26,348 nucleotides of DNA from Rothia mucilaginosa ATCC 25296 (GTDB taxonomy: Bacteria > Actinomycetota > Actinomycetes > Actinomycetales > Micrococcaceae): the NCBI RefSeq assembly GCF_000175615.1, contig NZ_ACVO01000021.1, positions 1-26,348 on the forward strand, read 5' to 3'. The position numbers were made by a program, and so were the translations under genes. The number at the start of each line of letters is the position of its first letter. The first letter of the stretch is position 1. Under the pieces are notes generated by a model, which did no database searches, was not told the DNA's origin, and saw only the letters and a program-made list of their open reading frames with translations. Positions 6,472 to 15,070 of the stretch are shown here, piece by piece.

Positions 6472-9351
6472 CTAACGGTTCGTCACCACGATCTTGCCGG
6501 CGGCACCGCGCTCCATCTCCGAGAAGGAGTGATTCACGAACGTGTACGTGCCAGACTCTAGGAACTGCATCTCCACGAAGCCGCCCTGAGCGGGCGCCAA
6601 ATCGAGTGCCTGGCTGTGGCCGTCACGGCTACCGAACGCATCTGCGCCGCGGCGCATCAGGTAGCCGCCCTCCTTGTAGACCGTGTCGAACTGCGAACCG
6701 ACCACGTGGAAGCTCGTGCCGTGGTTCGGGCCCGCAGCCATTACCCAAACACGGATACGCTCGCCCTTCTTCACCTGCAGCGGCTTCGCCTTGTACTGGG
6801 TTGCGTGGCCGTTGAACATGGTCAGCGTGGGGGTGCCCGCCGCGATCAGCTCCGGCGAGTTCTCCGCCAGCTTGTTACCGTCGGAGGCGGTCTTGCCGGT
6901 GTCGTGCAGGTACGCCTCGCCCTGAACCATCACGTACTCGTGATCGACCGGGTCAAGGTCCGCCGGGTCAATGATGACCGCACCGTACATGCCCTGGGTC
7001 ATGTGCAGGCTCAGCGGGGCGGTGCCGCAGTGGTACAGCCAGATACCGGCGCCCTTCGCCTCAAAACGGTAGACGAGACGCTCACCGGGGGCGATGGTCT
7101 TCATCGTGTTATCGGGGGAGACCATGCCCGCGTGGAAGTCCAGCGAGTGGCCCATCGTGCCGTTATTGATGAGTGTAATTTCAAAAATGTCGCCGACCTT
7201 GCCGCGCAGAATCGGTGCCATGTTCTGCCCGTTGAACGTCCACATGTGAACGGTCACGCCGGGCGCCACCTCGCGGTCGACTTCCTCAACTTCCAGGGTG
7301 ACCTTGCGGACGGTCTTGCCGTTCACCTGCGTGGCGGTGTTCGGTGCCGGGATGTTCGGGTCGCGGTACTTGTAGCCGCTGCCGGGCGCTGCGGACATGT
7401 CAATCCTGCTGTTCGCAACGGTCATGAGGGTCGGGGTGCTACCCGACGCGGCGTGGTTGTGGTTGGTGTGGTCACCGGAAGCCACCTGCTGTGAGGACGC
7501 GCCGGTCGCCTTCACCTTGAACACCATGCCCAAGGAGCGGTGACCCGCCACGGAGCAGTAGCCTTCCTGGTCGGCGGTAATGACGCCGGCATCAACGGTT
7601 TTCGTTTCGCCGGGGTTGATGGTGCCGGTGGTTGCGCCGTTGTCGAAGGTCAGGTCGTGGGTCATGCCCTCATCGTCGTTGGTGACTTCAACGACCAGGC
7701 GGTTACCTGCGGGGACCTCCACCTCTGCGGGGGTGAAGCGGTAGTTGCTGGTCGCCTTCACCTGCACGGTGGTGGTCTGACCGGTCGCAGCCACGGAACC
7801 CGCCGAGGAGAACGACGGCAGGTTCAACGCGGACGGGTTCACCGCAAAACCCAGCAGGAACGCCATGGCAACCGCCAATGCCGCCTGGAAGCTCTGCTTG
7901 GCGTGCGGGACGGGTTCCGGGGTGAGCGCCTCCTGGTTGAAGACGGGCTTCTCGCCGCGGGCGCGTGCTGCCATCATTTCCTTGCGGGTGTTCACGGACG
8001 CCTTCACGCCGCGTACCATGAGCGGAATGAACGCCATGAGCGCCAACGCACCCACGATAGCGACGGCAATCTTAATGGACTGGCCCACCATGGAGCTGGG
8101 CATCATGAAGATCAGCAGCGCCAGGTTCACGGCGGTTACGCGTGCCGCCGCGAAACGGCTGAACTCCTTGTTGGAGGCGCGCACCACCGCCGGGCCGCCA
8201 CCCATGCGCTGCGGCAGCAGGTAGCTCATCGCGCCGAGCAGCAGCTGCAGCAGGAAGCCGACCACAAAGATGGGGGTCACGGCGCGCATGTCCAGTTGCG
8301 CGAAGGGGACGGTCGCCACCAGGTAGGCAGTCGCTGCTACACCAACAATCAGCCAGAGGAAGCCCATACCCACGCTCATGGGCGGGTACTCGTTCGGGCG
8401 CTTGGTGCGCAGGGTACGCACCATCACCCAGGCGACAATCAGCAGGGCAACCAGGTAGACGACCAGGCCGGCTGCGGCGAGCGGACGCATCCCAAAAATC
8501 GCGCCGACAACGGTCAACGCCAAGCCACCGCACATCAGGTACAGGGCGCGCAGGCTGTGGGTGAGCGCCTTATCCACCATCTTGGTGCGCAGCATGGTCG
8601 GCCAGAACGTCACCAGCGTACCCACCGCGGTAATACCGACGAAGCCGAGCACGTTCACTGCCTCGTGCGCGAGCAGGAACTGCGAATGCAGGGTGCCGGA
8701 CAGGTTCGGGTAGGCAATCATACCGCCAAACGCCGCACCGAGGGGCAGCAACAGCGCCGCAACAATGTAGAAGCGAATGGTCACACCGAACCGCGAGGGC
8801 AGAGCCTGACGCACCTGCTTCAGCAGGTAGATACCGTGCCAGGCGACCATCGAACCGACAATGAGGGCGCCCACCACCGTGGCGGCGTAGAGGCCGGGCA
8901 CGCTCAGCTGACCGACCATGCCGATCATGAGCACGAGAATACCGGCGTTCAGAATGAAGATTCGGCGCACCTGGGTTCCGCGGTGCTCGTCAGGAATCTT
9001 GATTTTCATGAGCGCTTCGGTGAAGTGCTGCGACCAAATCAGAATCGAGTTCGTAATCAGGCCGAGGGTGATAATGTGCACCATCAGCCAGCCGCTATTC
9101 GGGATAAACCTGTGCAGCAGAAGTACGCCGACAAGGGTAAACATCCAGTGGGAGACCGGCTTGGAGGCGCGACGATGCCACGTACCGCGACCGGATGCGC
9201 GGCGTGCAATCTCTTCGGGGGTGAGGTTCGCGCCGGGCATATCAGCCGGACGCGCGCCAATGCTCAGGCCGGAGGAGCCGCCTCCGGAGACGCTTGCGGG
9301 CTTGCCGCTCGTGTTCTCACCTTCGGGTGGGGTGCCGAGATGTTCACTCAC
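6472..9351 (-). CDS. nirK: Copper nitrite reductase (AniA-like NirK) fused to a polytopic membrane module and a cupredoxin domain
   Basis: 959 residues from the GTG at 9351. Residues 1-65 are hydrophilic. Residues 66-505 hold about 12 membrane helices with intramembrane His residues, resembling NnrS or haem-copper-oxidase-like modules. Residues 526-616 form a cupredoxin with ligands His565, Cys599, His604 and Met609. Residues 690-959 match NirK. Type 1 copper: His735, Cys775, His783, Met788. Type 2 copper: His740, His774, His941. Catalytic Asp738 and His882 lie in contexts (SLDFHAG, SFHVVG) close to Neisseria AniA. It should reduce nitrite to NO on the outer membrane face, with the extra cupredoxin perhaps passing electrons in. 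In-frame ATGs up to 9603 exist, but the TATAAT at 9466-9471 would fall inside them; the GTG start is preferred though its ribosome site is weak. Confidence 0.85.
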   Translation of the reverse strand: MSEHLGTPPEGENTSGKPASVSGGGSSGLSIGARPADMPGANLTPEEIARRASGRGTWHRRASKPVSHWMFTLVGVLLLHRFIPNSGWLMVHIITLGLITNSILIWSQHFTEALMKIKIPDEHRGTQVRRIFILNAGILVLMIGMVGQLSVPGLYAATVVGALIVGSMVAWHGIYLLKQVRQALPSRFGVTIRFYIVAALLLPLGAAFGGMIAYPNLSGTLHSQFLLAHEAVNVLGFVGITAVGTLVTFWPTMLRTKMVDKALTHSLRALYLMCGGLALTVVGAIFGMRPLAAAGLVVYLVALLIVAWVMVRTLRTKRPNEYPPMSVGMGFLWLIVGVAATAYLVATVPFAQLDMRAVTPIFVVGFLLQLLLGAMSYLLPQRMGGGPAVVRASNKEFSRFAAARVTAVNLALLIFMMPSSMVGQSIKIAVAIVGALALMAFIPLMVRGVKASVNTRKEMMAARARGEKPVFNQEALTPEPVPHAKQSFQAALAVAMAFLLGFAVNPSALNLPSFSSAGSVAATGQTTTVQVKATSNYRFTPAEVEVPAGNRLVVEVTNDDEGMTHDLTFDNGATTGTINPGETKTVDAGVITADQEGYCSVAGHRSLGMVFKVKATGASSQQVASGDHTNHNHAASGSTPTLMTVANSRIDMSAAPGSGYKYRDPNIPAPNTATQVNGKTVRKVTLEVEEVDREVAPGVTVHMWTFNGQNMAPILRGKVGDIFEITLINNGTMGHSLDFHAGMVSPDNTMKTIAPGERLVYRFEAKGAGIWLYHCGTAPLSLHMTQGMYGAVIIDPADLDPVDHEYVMVQGEAYLHDTGKTASDGNKLAENSPELIAAGTPTLTMFNGHATQYKAKPLQVKKGERIRVWVMAAGPNHGTSFHVVGSQFDTVYKEGGYLMRRGADAFGSRDGHSQALDLAPAQGGFVEMQFLESGTYTFVNHSFSEMERGAAGKIVVTNR

Positions 9352-9465
9352 GTGATCACTGCTTTCACTGCTGGTTGTTCGTGGACGTCGGTGTGCGGGT
9401 TGGTATCGCTTGCCCCTGCGTTGGGGTGGGCCCTGCGCTAGGATAGGCGGAGTGCCAATAAGCCC

Positions 9466-9471
9466 ATTATA
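9466..9471 (-). promoter_or_regulatory. Candidate -10 element of nirK
   Basis: The minus strand carries a perfect TATAAT here. A TTCAAA with a 19 bp spacer (9491-9496) is the nearest -35 candidate and is poor, suggesting that an activator is needed. It would give a leader of about 105 nt before the GTG at 9351. Confidence 0.5.
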
Positions 9472-9508
9472 TTGCCCGGATAGTACCAATTTTGAAGACA
9501 TGACGTGC

Positions 9509-9527
9509 ATATGAAGGCGGTTCATAT
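9509..9527. promoter_or_regulatory. Inverted repeat upstream of nirK promoter
   Basis: ATATGAA-GGCGG-TTCATAT is a perfect 7 bp inverted repeat with a 5 bp spacer. It is centred about 50 bp upstream of the nirK -10 on the minus strand, a typical activator position. The regulator is unknown; it does not match the classical FNR/CRP half-site TTGAT or TGTGA. Confidence 0.45.
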
Positions 9528-9555
9528 CGTGATAGTTGTGCTTGTGCGCTCGAGT

Positions 9556-9582
9556 GATTCTTCCCCTGCGATTCTTCCCCTG
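9556..9582. repeat. Tandem 13 bp direct repeat in the nirK/GT87 intergenic region
   Basis: GATTCTTCCCCTG occurs at 9556-9568 and 9570-9582 (14 bp period), with a decayed third copy (GAATCTTCTC) right after. The rest of 9352-9703 holds no gene. A TTCACA (9606-9611)/TATTAG (9628-9633) pair with a 16 bp spacer may be the promoter of the GT87 operon. Confidence 0.5.
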
Positions 9583-9703
9583 TGAATCTTCTCTCCAATG
9601 CACCCTTCACAGGTGCGCACGATAAACTATTAGGATTCCAAAATCAGATGCCCGCCCACCCTACGCGCGCATCCGCCGGCACCAAGGTAAGGACAAACAC
9701 CTC

Positions 9704-11092
9704 GTGACAAGGACTGACTCCACCACCCCCATCTGGGGAAAAATCGCTATTGTGGCACTCATCCTCATTGTTGGCGGTGGATACGTCGTCAAAATGCTCA
9801 CCAACCCCTTCAGCGGTATGGACTTCTCCATCTACCGTCTGGGTGCGATGACCATTTTCGATAACGAGGGCTTTACCCAGGACCTATACTCCCCGACCCT
9901 GAACGATCACGGCGTGATTAAGCCGCCGTTCACGTACCCGCCGTTCGCGGCAATGCTGTTCTTGCCGTTCGCGTTCATGCCCCTGGAGGTTGGCAAGGTC
10001 ATTATGGTGGTCGGTTCGGCTGTGGTGGCGTGGTGGATTTCCACGATCATTTACAACTACGTGAATGCGCGCGGCCGCGAACTGCCCCTGCAGCAGTACT
10101 TTGGTCGTGCCGGCACGATTGCGATGCTGACCATTCTGGTGGTGGCGGCGGGCCCGTGGCAGCGCACCCTGGACCTGATTCAGATTAACCCGTTCATTAC
10201 GGCGCTGATCCTTGCCGATTTTGTGCGCCCGGCGACCCGCGTGCCGCGCGGCGTGCTGATTGGTATTGCGGGCGGCGTGAAGCTGACCCCGCTCGTGTTT
10301 GGTCTGATTCTGCTGGTCCGCCGCGACTGGAAGGGCATTGCGACCCTGGGTGCGACGTTCTTCGGCACCATTGCGCTGGGTTTCATTCTGATGCCTAAGG
10401 ACGCGCCGGAGTTCTGGTTCTCCGCGCTGACGAACCCCTCCCGTGTGGGTGGCCTGAACTTTGTGGATAACGTCTCGATTCAGGGTTGGCTGCTGCACTT
10501 CGGTCTCTCTGAGAGCGCTGCGAAGCCGGTCTACTACGCCCTGGCGCTGGTCACGATTGTGCTGACCGCCGCACTGCTGTACCAGCTGGAACGCCGCGGT
10601 GCCGCGCTGGCGCAGGTGGCGGTGACCGCCTCCTTGATGGTGGCGCTGTCGCCGATTAGCTGGTCGCACCACAACGTGCTGCTGCCCCTGCTGGCTGCCG
10701 TGTTCATCCTGGATGCGTTCCCCACCTATTTTGCGGTTCAGCCGGCGTGGCTGCGGGTGACGGCGACCGTGTTCGCGGTGGTTGCGGTGTTGGGCCTGTA
10801 CCTGTCGCCGATTAGGATTGCGTCCTGGTTCCACGGTAGCGCTGATGGTTTGGAACAGCTGGCTCCGGGCGCGTTGGCGGTTTCGGCTATTCCCGCGTTC
10901 TGCCTGTGGGTGACGATGACGCTCTGGTCGGTTGCCGCCCTGAGCGCGCCGGTGCGTGGCGCGAAGGTTGAGCCCGTGCAGTACGGTTCCGTGCGTAGCG
11001 ACGCGCCTCTGGGCTGGTGGGGCGCTCGCGCCCTGGTGACCGAGAGCGCCGAGTCTGTGCGTGCCGCTGATTCTCGTGAGGCAACCGCGTGA
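9704..11092 (+). CDS. GT87-family (DUF2029) membrane glycosyltransferase, first of pair
   Basis: A 462-residue, about 10-helix GT-C-fold protein resembling the polyprenyl-phosphate-mannose-dependent alpha-1,2-mannosyltransferases (PimE and relatives) that decorate envelope lipids or lipoglycans outside the membrane. The likely catalytic acid is Asp40 in MDFSIYRLGAM after helix 1. Other shared landmarks are TYPPFAAMLFLPFAF, the VRPATRVPRGVLIGIAGGVKLTPL block and SPISWSHHN. The GTG at 9704 follows AAGGTAAGGA (9684-9693). Its TGA overlaps the GTG of the next gene by four bases. Donor, acceptor and linkage cannot be read from sequence. Confidence 0.88.
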   Translation: MTRTDSTTPIWGKIAIVALILIVGGGYVVKMLTNPFSGMDFSIYRLGAMTIFDNEGFTQDLYSPTLNDHGVIKPPFTYPPFAAMLFLPFAFMPLEVGKVIMVVGSAVVAWWISTIIYNYVNARGRELPLQQYFGRAGTIAMLTILVVAAGPWQRTLDLIQINPFITALILADFVRPATRVPRGVLIGIAGGVKLTPLVFGLILLVRRDWKGIATLGATFFGTIALGFILMPKDAPEFWFSALTNPSRVGGLNFVDNVSIQGWLLHFGLSESAAKPVYYALALVTIVLTAALLYQLERRGAALAQVAVTASLMVALSPISWSHHNVLLPLLAAVFILDAFPTYFAVQPAWLRVTATVFAVVAVLGLYLSPIRIASWFHGSADGLEQLAPGALAVSAIPAFCLWVTMTLWSVAALSAPVRGAKVEPVQYGSVRSDAPLGWWGARALVTESAESVRAADSREATA

Positions 11093-12609
11093 GCCGCGAG
11101 AAGGAACTAGAAAAGACCCTCGTGAAGAATACTGATAAGAACTTAGCTACGACCGCGGAGAATACCGAGGTGGCTGCACCGAGGATTCCCTGGGCTTCGG
11201 CTGGCTCTACTACTGCACCGGTTGCGGAACCGGCTGCTGAAAGCGCTGTAGAAAGCGCGGAGCCTGCCGCAGAGCCCACAAAACCTGCGCGTCGCAGCTT
11301 CTTTGACCGCATCCCCGGCATGCGCAGCGGCGCTCTCTGGGCGCACCTGCTGTTCATCCTGGTTGCCCTCTACGCCTTCGACTACGTGACGCACGCGGCG
11401 GCTGACGATATTTACGTGTACCGCCTGGGTGCTGTCTCCCTGGCGGACGGCCCGGACGGCTACCAGCTGTACACCTTCCGCACGCGCGGCCTGCCGTTCA
11501 CCTACCCACCGTTTGCGGCGTTGCTCTTCTACCCGCTCGCGTTCCTCACCGAGCCGCAGAGCATGCTGCTGATTACCGCCATTATTTGTGCGCTCAGCTA
11601 CTGGTGCGCGTACCTGCTGTACTCCTACGCCCGTAGCCGCTCGTGGCGTCTGCCGTTGCAGAAGCACCTGGGTCATTGGGGTATGGTGTCGCTGATTGCG
11701 GCGCTGATTTGGATGTGCGGCCCGTGGCGTTTGACCACGCATTTTGGGCAGATTAACGCCATCATTCTGATGCTGATTCTCGCCGATTTTATGCGCCCGG
11801 CAACCCGCGTTCCGCGCGGTGTGCTGCTGGGTATTGCGGCGGGTATTAAGCTGACCCCGCTCGCGTTCGGTCTGTTGCTGCTCATGCGTAAGGACTGGAA
11901 GGGCATTGCGACCCTGGGTGCTAGCTTCGCCGCGACCGTGGGTATCGGCTTCCTGGTGATCCGTGAGGAGTCGCTGACGTTCTGGTTCCACGCGGTGCGT
12001 GACACTTCGCGTGTGGGCTGGTTCAGCTACTTCGATAACGTATCGATTATGGGTACGCTGACCCACGCAGGCCTGCAACATCACCTGACGGCTACCGCCC
12101 TGTCGGTGGTGCAGGTGGCGTTGACCCTGCTGATTGTGCTGGTCACCGCGGTTCTGCTGGTTCCGCTGATTCGTGCCCGCGCGCTTATGGCGCAGCTGGC
12201 GCTGACCGCGTTCATGATGCTGCAGATTTCGCCGATTAGCTGGTCGCACCACAACACCTGGTACCCGCTGATGCTCGCCGCCGTGATCATGGAAATCTTC
12301 CCGCTCATGTACCAGCGGGTCAGTTCCTTCGTCTTCACGCTGGCTGTTATCTTGGCGACCGCGGCGCTGGTGGGCATGTACATTTCGCCGTTCTGGATTG
12401 TGCTGGCGCTCTCCCCGCACTTCAACGCGGATCAGATTCTGATGGTGCCCGAAGGCTCCCTGGGCCTGATGGCTGGCACCATGCCGTACCAGCTGATGTA
12501 CCTGTTTATTCTGGTGACGTTCTTTGTGTACCTGGCGAATCGTCAGCTGGTGGAGCGTGCGGCACGTGCCGCGGGCGCCGAGCTGGCGGAGGCGAAGTAC
12601 TCCCGCTAA
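11089..12609 (+). CDS. GT87-family membrane glycosyltransferase, second of pair
   Basis: A 506-residue paralogue of the preceding gene, with the same ordered motifs: Asp107 in DDIYVYRLGAV, TYPPFAALLFYPLAF, MRPATRVPRGVLLGIAAGIKLTPL and SPISWSHHN. It differs by an N-terminal cytoplasmic extension of about 80 residues rich in Ala, Glu, Thr and Pro before the first membrane helix (about 83-100). The start GTG lies inside the upstream stop (GTGA overlap), implying translational coupling and a common transcript. Probably both enzymes add mannose-like residues in the same envelope glycan pathway; this is inference from family and operon. Confidence 0.88.
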   Translation: MSREKELEKTLVKNTDKNLATTAENTEVAAPRIPWASAGSTTAPVAEPAAESAVESAEPAAEPTKPARRSFFDRIPGMRSGALWAHLLFILVALYAFDYVTHAAADDIYVYRLGAVSLADGPDGYQLYTFRTRGLPFTYPPFAALLFYPLAFLTEPQSMLLITAIICALSYWCAYLLYSYARSRSWRLPLQKHLGHWGMVSLIAALIWMCGPWRLTTHFGQINAIILMLILADFMRPATRVPRGVLLGIAAGIKLTPLAFGLLLLMRKDWKGIATLGASFAATVGIGFLVIREESLTFWFHAVRDTSRVGWFSYFDNVSIMGTLTHAGLQHHLTATALSVVQVALTLLIVLVTAVLLVPLIRARALMAQLALTAFMMLQISPISWSHHNTWYPLMLAAVIMEIFPLMYQRVSSFVFTLAVILATAALVGMYISPFWIVLALSPHFNADQILMVPEGSLGLMAGTMPYQLMYLFILVTFFVYLANRQLVERAARAAGAELAEAKYSR

Positions 12610-12646
12610 AGCGGCGGGCGCCTCCAACAGGTGCACAGGCTTCACC

Positions 12647-12701
12647 GGGTATAAAAGTATCCCCCGCACCCATCACGGGCGCGGAGGATACTTTTATACC
12701 C
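12647..12701. terminator. Bidirectional terminator between convergent genes
   Basis: A perfect 16 bp stem GGGTATAAAAGTATCC (12647-12662) / GGATACTTTTATACCC (12686-12701) is extended inward by further GC pairs. It lies between the convergent GT87 pair and envelope-protein gene, so it can serve both. Confidence 0.85.
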
Positions 12702-12728
12702 AGCCTACTGACCTAGTCAGTCACGCTG

Positions 12729-14828
12729 CTAGTTAGTGCCGATGCTCCAAGTAATGTTGGAGTCGGTACGAACCTGCATGTAGCTCTTGTTGCTCTGAAC
12801 CCACTGCATGCTGCTCTTCACGGTCGGGATGGTCGAGGAGAAGAACGGGTCGTTCTTGGTCGCGTTCAGAACGGTGAAGCCGCGGGTGGTCGGGCCGCTG
12901 GTCTGGAACTCCATGGTTGCCTCGGTGCCTTCGTAGGTGAAAGCGTAGAAGTTCATGGTGCTCTGGAACTTCTCACCCTTCTTGTAGTGGGGTGCGGAGT
13001 CTGCATCGTAGACGCGGATGGTCCACTCGCCCTTACCGGTCAGCTCCAGCTTGCGGGTGGGGGTGGAGTGGCCGCTCGCGTCAATCCACGCGGTGCCCTT
13101 GAGCTCCTTGCCGTCGCGGGTGGAGTCGATAACGCTCACACCCGAGGCGATGTTGCCCTTATCGTCACGGCTGGTGATGAAGGCGTTGACCACACCGTCT
13201 GCGGGCTTGAACTCGTAGTAGAGCAGGCCTGCGGACACATCGCCCTTGATCTTCTCAATGTCGATGGTGTCCTTGTTGTCGGCGACGGTCTTCTTGTATT
13301 CCTTGAACTCACCCTCGGGCATCTTTGCTTCAGCAGCAGCGATGGGTGCTGCGGAAGAAGCGGAAGTACCTGCTGCCGCGCTCTCAGATGCGGGCGCTGC
13401 GGAAGAAGCCTCAGAGGATGCCGCCGCGGAGGACGCCTCAGCGGAAGTAGCCGCCGCGCTCGATGCTGCCGCAGAATCGGAGGTGGGGTTCGAGCCGCCA
13501 CGCGGAATCAGCATGACAATCGCCAGGATGATAACAATCAGCAGAGCCAACGCACCACCGATAACACCCCAAATCTTGGTGCCGGAGAACAGACCCTTCT
13601 TCTCGGAGTCGTCCTCGCCCTGACCTGCGGGCTCGGTGACGTAGGGGTTGCTCAGTGCCACGGTTGCCTGGTCCTGATCGGACACCTGACCTGCGTAGGG
13701 CTGCTGAGCGTTGTACGGCTGACCCTGGTAGGGGTTGTTCTGGTACTGGCCGCCCTGGACATTCTGGCCGTCCTGGAAGCCCTGACCCTGGTACTGGCCA
13801 CCCTGGAAGTTCTGGCCCTGGAAGCCTTCAGCCTGGTTCGGCTGGAAGCCGTTCGGTGCCTGACCTGCCGGGATGAACTGTGCGTTCTGGCCGGGCTGCA
13901 TGTTCTGACCGGGCTGTTCCGAGAGGTTCACGGTACGCTCGGACAGGTTGACGGTGCGCTCGGTTTCGGGGGTGTGGAACTCAACGAGCGGGGAGCTCTC
14001 GATGGTGTGGGCAGCCTCTTCGGTGGAGGCGGGAGTCTCAGCTGCGGGAGCATCAGCGACCGGTTCAGCTGCCGCCGGTGCCTCGGGGGCAACCTCGGCG
14101 ACGGGCTCAACAACAACGGGCTCTGCAACAGGTTCGGAAACGACCGGCTCAGAAGCGGCGGGCTCGGAAACAGCGGGCTCTGCAACCGGAGCCTCAACAA
14201 CGTGCGCCTCAAAGGGCTGCTCGGAAGCAACCTGCTCAGCTGCGGGAGCTTCAGCCACAGCCTTTTCAGCCACAGCCTTTTCAGCCGCAGTCTCTTCAAC
14301 GGAAGCCTGCGGGGTCAGAACCTGCTCGGGCAGAGCGGTACCGGTCAGCGGAACCTGAGTCAGGTGACGCATCGGCTTGGGCTCGGAGGATTCCTCAGCG
14401 GACTCAGCCGCGGGTGCCTCTACCTGCTGTGCCTCAACGTGGGATGCCTCAGTCTGGGGCGCTGCCACCTCCGGAACCTCGACGACCTGTTCACCTTCGA
14501 GCTCAGCGGCGAGCTGCTCCAGGTCAACGTCCTCAACGGTCAGCGGTGCCGCAACCTCAGCAGGCTGCTCAGCCTCAACGGCAGGCTCAGCGACTACGGG
14601 CTCAGCAACCTGCTCAGCGGGAGCTGCCTCAGCAGCGGGCTCCTCGGGAATCAGCGGCTCAATAGTAGCCTCTTCAACCTGAATGGGTTCGGGCTCGGGC
14701 TCTTCGACCCACAGCTGCCAACCTTCAGGAACGGGACCCCACGCGGGGTCGGGGCGCCACGTAGGAGTGGGGGCCCATCCGGCAGGAGGAGCGGGCCAGT
14801 TGGGCGGCGGATTGAAGACGAGTGCCAT
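12729..14828 (-). CDS. Large low-complexity membrane-anchored envelope protein
   Basis: A 699-residue protein, function not recognised. Residues 7-41 are a Trp/Pro repeat segment (NWPAPPAGW, TWRPDPAWGPVPEGWQLW), a motif seen at the N-terminus of many actinobacterial membrane proteins. About 42-290 is Glu/Ala/Val/Pro-rich with repeats such as AEKAVAEKAVAEAP and SEPAASEPVVSEP. About 310-400 is Gln/Gly/Asn/Tyr-rich. One membrane helix (about 419-442) ends in IPRGG. A Ser/Ala linker (443-500) follows. The last 200 residues look like a folded, mostly beta extracellular domain without cysteines. It has no cleavable signal, so it should be N-in/C-out. I use the ATG at 14828 (MALVF...), which has AGAAAGG upstream; an earlier start would add 11 residues. 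Confidence 0.85.
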   Translation of the reverse strand: MALVFNPPPNWPAPPAGWAPTPTWRPDPAWGPVPEGWQLWVEEPEPEPIQVEEATIEPLIPEEPAAEAAPAEQVAEPVVAEPAVEAEQPAEVAAPLTVEDVDLEQLAAELEGEQVVEVPEVAAPQTEASHVEAQQVEAPAAESAEESSEPKPMRHLTQVPLTGTALPEQVLTPQASVEETAAEKAVAEKAVAEAPAAEQVASEQPFEAHVVEAPVAEPAVSEPAASEPVVSEPVAEPVVVEPVAEVAPEAPAAAEPVADAPAAETPASTEEAAHTIESSPLVEFHTPETERTVNLSERTVNLSEQPGQNMQPGQNAQFIPAGQAPNGFQPNQAEGFQGQNFQGGQYQGQGFQDGQNVQGGQYQNNPYQGQPYNAQQPYAGQVSDQDQATVALSNPYVTEPAGQGEDDSEKKGLFSGTKIWGVIGGALALLIVIILAIVMLIPRGGSNPTSDSAAASSAAATSAEASSAAASSEASSAAPASESAAAGTSASSAAPIAAAEAKMPEGEFKEYKKTVADNKDTIDIEKIKGDVSAGLLYYEFKPADGVVNAFITSRDDKGNIASGVSVIDSTRDGKELKGTAWIDASGHSTPTRKLELTGKGEWTIRVYDADSAPHYKKGEKFQSTMNFYAFTYEGTEATMEFQTSGPTTRGFTVLNATKNDPFFSSTIPTVKSSMQWVQSNKSYMQVRTDSNITWSIGTN

Positions 14829-14924
14829 AAGAAAGCAGCCTTTCTGGTGCTGAAAAAACACCCCGGAAGAGCGGTCATCAGCGACTATGTATATGAGCGT
14901 ATTGTCGCTACAAATTATGGCATA

Positions 14925-14980
14925 GGTTCAGAAAATGAACCCCGTGAATGGTGGGTTTTTAGCCTTATTCACGGCTTTTT
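14925..14980 (+). promoter_or_regulatory. Adjacent hairpins with T-tract ahead of CPBP protease gene
   Basis: GGTTCA-GAAAA-TGAACC (14925-14941) is directly followed by an 8 bp stem CCGTGAAT (14942-14949) / ATTCACGG (14967-14974) and then CTTTTT. The second hairpin looks like an intrinsic terminator on the plus strand, yet it lies about 90 bp before a start codon in a divergent spacer. It could be a leader attenuator or end an unseen short transcript. Confidence 0.45.
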
Positions 14981-15070
14981 CAATGGTTTTGGAACATTCC
15001 GTATCAATCAGTACTTGAAGGTTGCCGCATGCCCGGTCACCATCGAGCCCGCGGAGGCTAGGATTAAAGA

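Noticed and set aside
6700..6720. Apparent loss of the catalytic His255 in NirK
   Set aside because: Aligning to the class I (Alcaligenes) sequence by its second His suggested Gln, but the AniA-like context SFHVVG puts His882 in the catalytic place, so nothing is missing.
7540..9441. 633-codon plus-strand frame opposite nirK
   Set aside because: The minus strand encodes a full set of copper ligands; the opposite frame is His/Gly/Arg/Gln-rich with no family features.
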